Positions 62,011 to 64,000 of a DNA stretch of 64,000 nt are shown one piece after another. Every line of letters begins with the position of its first letter. The first letter of the stretch is position 1. Location: contig NZ_AFHI01000005.1 of NCBI RefSeq assembly GCF_000217935.1, positions 1-64,000 on the forward strand, written 5' to 3'. The position numbers and the translations under genes were made by a program. The notes beneath the pieces were generated by a model. The model searched no databases and had not been told where the DNA came from. It saw only the letters and a program-made list of their open reading frames with translations. The DNA is from Rheinheimera sp. A13L. GTDB lineage: Bacteria > Pseudomonadota > Gammaproteobacteria > Enterobacterales > Alteromonadaceae.

Positions 62011-64000
62011 TTGAATCCTTTGTATCTGCTGGGCATAAGGCTGCTGGCATCTGTTATTCCTGCGCTGCTGATGTTCACAGTAGCAGCCACACAACAAAAA
62101 ATTGAAAAACTGTCGGTGTACAGCAGGCTGGCCAATCCACAAATTTACAGTGTGGCTAACGATCATCAGGGCTTCTTATGGTTTGGCACAACAGACGGAT
62201 TGAAACGTTATGATGGCTATCAGTTTGTTTCCTTTCAGCATGAGCCAGACCAGCCAGGTTCTTTGTCAAACAATAATGTAGGGGTGATGCTGCATGATTC
62301 TCAAAGCCGGCTTTGGGTGGGCACCTGGGGCGGCGGGCTGAATTTGTATCAACCACAAAGTCAGACCTTCCGGCATTTTCGCCACGACCCAGAGTTACCA
62401 GGTTCCTTAGGTGCAGACAGAGTGCAATCCCTGTTTGAAAGTAAATCCGGCGATATATGGGTGGGCACCAATGGCGGCGGTTTAAATTTATATCAGCCAC
62501 AAAGCGGCGCTTTTAAAAGCTACACCCATGACCCTGCTAATCCGCAAAGTATTGGCAACAACAGGATCTGGGGCTTAGCAGAAGACAGTAAGCAGAATTT
62601 ATGGGTTGCCACTACCGATGGTTTGTATCGATTTGACGCTAAGCAACAGCAATTTCATAAATATGGCGTAGCCGAAGGCTCTTTGGATCACCCTGAAGTA
62701 CGTTCTATTTTTATCGACGCCCAAGATCAGCTCTGGGTCTCTACCCGTTTGAGTTTTGGCCGCTTTGAGCCAGACAATAACAGCTATCAGCGCTATGCAT
62801 TACCGGATGGCGAACTGCCCAGCGTTAACAGTATGACAGCTCAGGGTGACTTACTTATTCTGGCCACTCTGGCCGGCGTCTATCATTTTAATACCAAAGA
62901 AAAAAGCTTTCGTCCGGCCGCATTAAATGGCGATTGGTCTTTGCTAGGCAGCCATGACGTGCGCCAGGTGCTGCTCGATTCCACAGGCTTGTTATGGGCA
63001 GCCACCCGTTATGCCGGTGTGGTGAAAGTATTTCCACGCCTACCCGCTTTTGAGGGCTGGAACAACTACTTAAGCCACAGGCCGCTGTCCGGTTTGTATT
63101 CTCAGGTACAGAGTATGATCGCAAAGCCAGATGGCGGTTTATGGCTGGGCACAGGCAAAGGTTTGGTCGCCTTTGATGGTCAGCAGCAATTCAGCCCTTT
63201 AACTTCAGCCAGCTTTCCAGGTCAGTTCACCCGCTTTCGCATCAAAACTATGGCCTATGACAGTCAAGACCAGCTTTATATCAATACAGATTCAGGCTTG
63301 TATAAACTGGAGCCACACCAACTGCAAATCCATCAGCTGTCGATGGACTGGTTGAAATTAGCCGGGGATGGCGTAGAGTCGCTGGCGGTGGATAAAGACG
63401 ATCAACTCTGGCTGGTGTTGTCCTCCACTCATCATCTGGTGCGCTGGGATCCAAAAACCAATACCACAGACTACTTTTTAAAAGACGTAGACCCTGTGTT
63501 TAGTTTTGTTGATCAGCAAAATGAAATCTGGGTTGCCACGCTCGGAGACGGCACTTATCGTATTTCAGCCGATCGTACACAGATTTCCCATTTTTTACCC
63601 GCCACCAGCCAGAGCCTGAGCAATACCAATCTGAGTACAGCCAGCGTATTAGCCATAGTGCAAGCCGATGCCGACAGCTTATGGTTTGCGACCAGTCAGG
63701 GCGTAGACCTGTACTCGAAAAAAACGGGGACAGTCACTCACTTTAAACATGTGATCGAAGGTGAAGTTATTTCAGTGCAATCCATGGCACTGGATACCAA
63801 TGGTATGTTGTGGCTGGCGACCTCTCATGGCGTATCCCGGCTGGATCCGGACACTGGAATATTTAACTACTTCACTACCAATGATGGCTTAAGCAGCAAC
63901 GGCTTTTTGCCTCGTTCAGTCACTCAAACCCCGGATGGCCGGATTTTTTTTGGCAGCGTTGAAGGCATAACAGCAGTATACCCATCGCAAGTCAGGGTCA
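62011..64000 (+). CDS. Propeller-type two-component sensor, 5' part (runs off the window)
   Basis: At least 663 codons, open to the right edge. A TTG start at 62011 follows directly on an in-frame stop and has a GGAGAG site six bases before; an ATG at 62071 is an alternative. A signal peptide or first helix (LLASVIPALLMFTVAAT) precedes about fourteen repeats of the two-component-regulator-propeller type (LWFGTTDGLKRYD, LWVGTWGGGLNLY, IWVGTNGGGLNLY, LWVATTDGLYRFD and so on), which build a periplasmic double beta-propeller. The unseen part should hold a Y_Y_Y domain, a membrane helix and a kinase or GGDEF output. The ligand is unknown, often polysaccharide-derived in this family. Confidence 0.88.
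   Translation, partial: MNPLYLLGIRLLASVIPALLMFTVAATQQKIEKLSVYSRLANPQIYSVANDHQGFLWFGTTDGLKRYDGYQFVSFQHEPDQPGSLSNNNVGVMLHDSQSRLWVGTWGGGLNLYQPQSQTFRHFRHDPELPGSLGADRVQSLFESKSGDIWVGTNGGGLNLYQPQSGAFKSYTHDPANPQSIGNNRIWGLAEDSKQNLWVATTDGLYRFDAKQQQFHKYGVAEGSLDHPEVRSIFIDAQDQLWVSTRLSFGRFEPDNNSYQRYALPDGELPSVNSMTAQGDLLILATLAGVYHFNTKEKSFRPAALNGDWSLLGSHDVRQVLLDSTGLLWAATRYAGVVKVFPRLPAFEGWNNYLSHRPLSGLYSQVQSMIAKPDGGLWLGTGKGLVAFDGQQQFSPLTSASFPGQFTRFRIKTMAYDSQDQLYINTDSGLYKLEPHQLQIHQLSMDWLKLAGDGVESLAVDKDDQLWLVLSSTHHLVRWDPKTNTTDYFLKDVDPVFSFVDQQNEIWVATLGDGTYRISADRTQISHFLPATSQSLSNTNLSTASVLAIVQADADSLWFATSQGVDLYSKKTGTVTHFKHVIEGEVISVQSMALDTNGMLWLATSHGVSRLDPDTGIFNYFTTNDGLSSNGFLPRSVTQTPDGRIFFGSVEGITAVYPSQVRV

Noticed and set aside
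61864-63124. Minus-strand open frames under the propeller sensor
   Set aside because: They are shadows of the long plus-strand propeller gene, whose repeats are unmistakable.

Overview
The window looks like chromosomal DNA from a marine or aquatic gammaproteobacterium of the Alteromonadales/Chromatiales type. A Rheinheimera-like organism is my best guess, from overall protein style, moderate GC, many TonB-dependent receptors, many GGDEF proteins and two dispersed intergenic repeat families; no rRNA or housekeeping marker is present to prove it. I saw no tRNA, rRNA, CRISPR array, insertion sequence or prophage.

Layout. (1) 1-8.2 kb: a diguanylate cyclase, then a TetR repressor divergent from a complete tripartite RND efflux operon (adaptor, pump, outer-membrane channel); three TAC-N6-GTA sites lie in the shared control region. 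(2) 8.2-15 kb: a dispersed repeat, a PepSY membrane protein with a coupled small partner, an alpha/beta hydrolase, a GAF-GGDEF cyclase, and a SnoaL-like/DGPF/DGPF/ECF42-type sigma-factor operon. (3) 15-32.5 kb: a collagen and hydroxyproline utilisation locus. It holds two M9 collagenases, an Oar-like TonB receptor, a POT peptide transporter, an Xaa-Pro peptidase, 4-hydroxyproline 2-epimerase, a D-hydroxyproline dehydrogenase candidate, a pyrroline-4-hydroxy-2-carboxylate deaminase, an alpha-ketoglutarate semialdehyde dehydrogenase and a GntR/FCD regulator. Four of its promoters share the arm ATATTGTATA, and a fifth degenerate site precedes the regulator. A second (GabD-like) aldehyde dehydrogenase follows. 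Together these genes could take collagen from the outside world to 2-oxoglutarate. (4) 32.5-34 kb: a CigR-like protein, a repeat made of small hairpins, and an orphan 152-aa protein that may have an ADP-ribosyltransferase-like fold. (5) 34-51 kb: a twelve-gene, one-strand galactoside utilisation locus. It has a TonB receptor, an SDR, a GH2 enzyme, galE-galT-galK-galM, an SGLT-type symporter, a clan GH-A glycosidase, a GPH-type transporter and a LacI regulator, with one perfect LacI-type operator at the head promoter. (6) 51-64 kb: signalling and miscellaneous genes: a CBS4-PAS-GGDEF-EAL protein, an ABC1 kinase, an unknown protein, a cold-shock protein, a lone receiver whose 3' end lies in a repeat, an LRR-protein kinase, a YghU-like GST, a GNAT/FemAB-like protein, a double-receiver protein whose first receiver has Glu in place of the phospho-Asp, and the 5' part of a propeller-type sensor running off the right edge.

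The most interesting system is the collagen/hydroxyproline regulon, with its shared operator and a terminator hairpin placed directly before the first collagenase gene. The orphan ART-like protein, the LRR-kinase, the pseudo-receiver and the repeat-capped receiver gene also deserve a second look.
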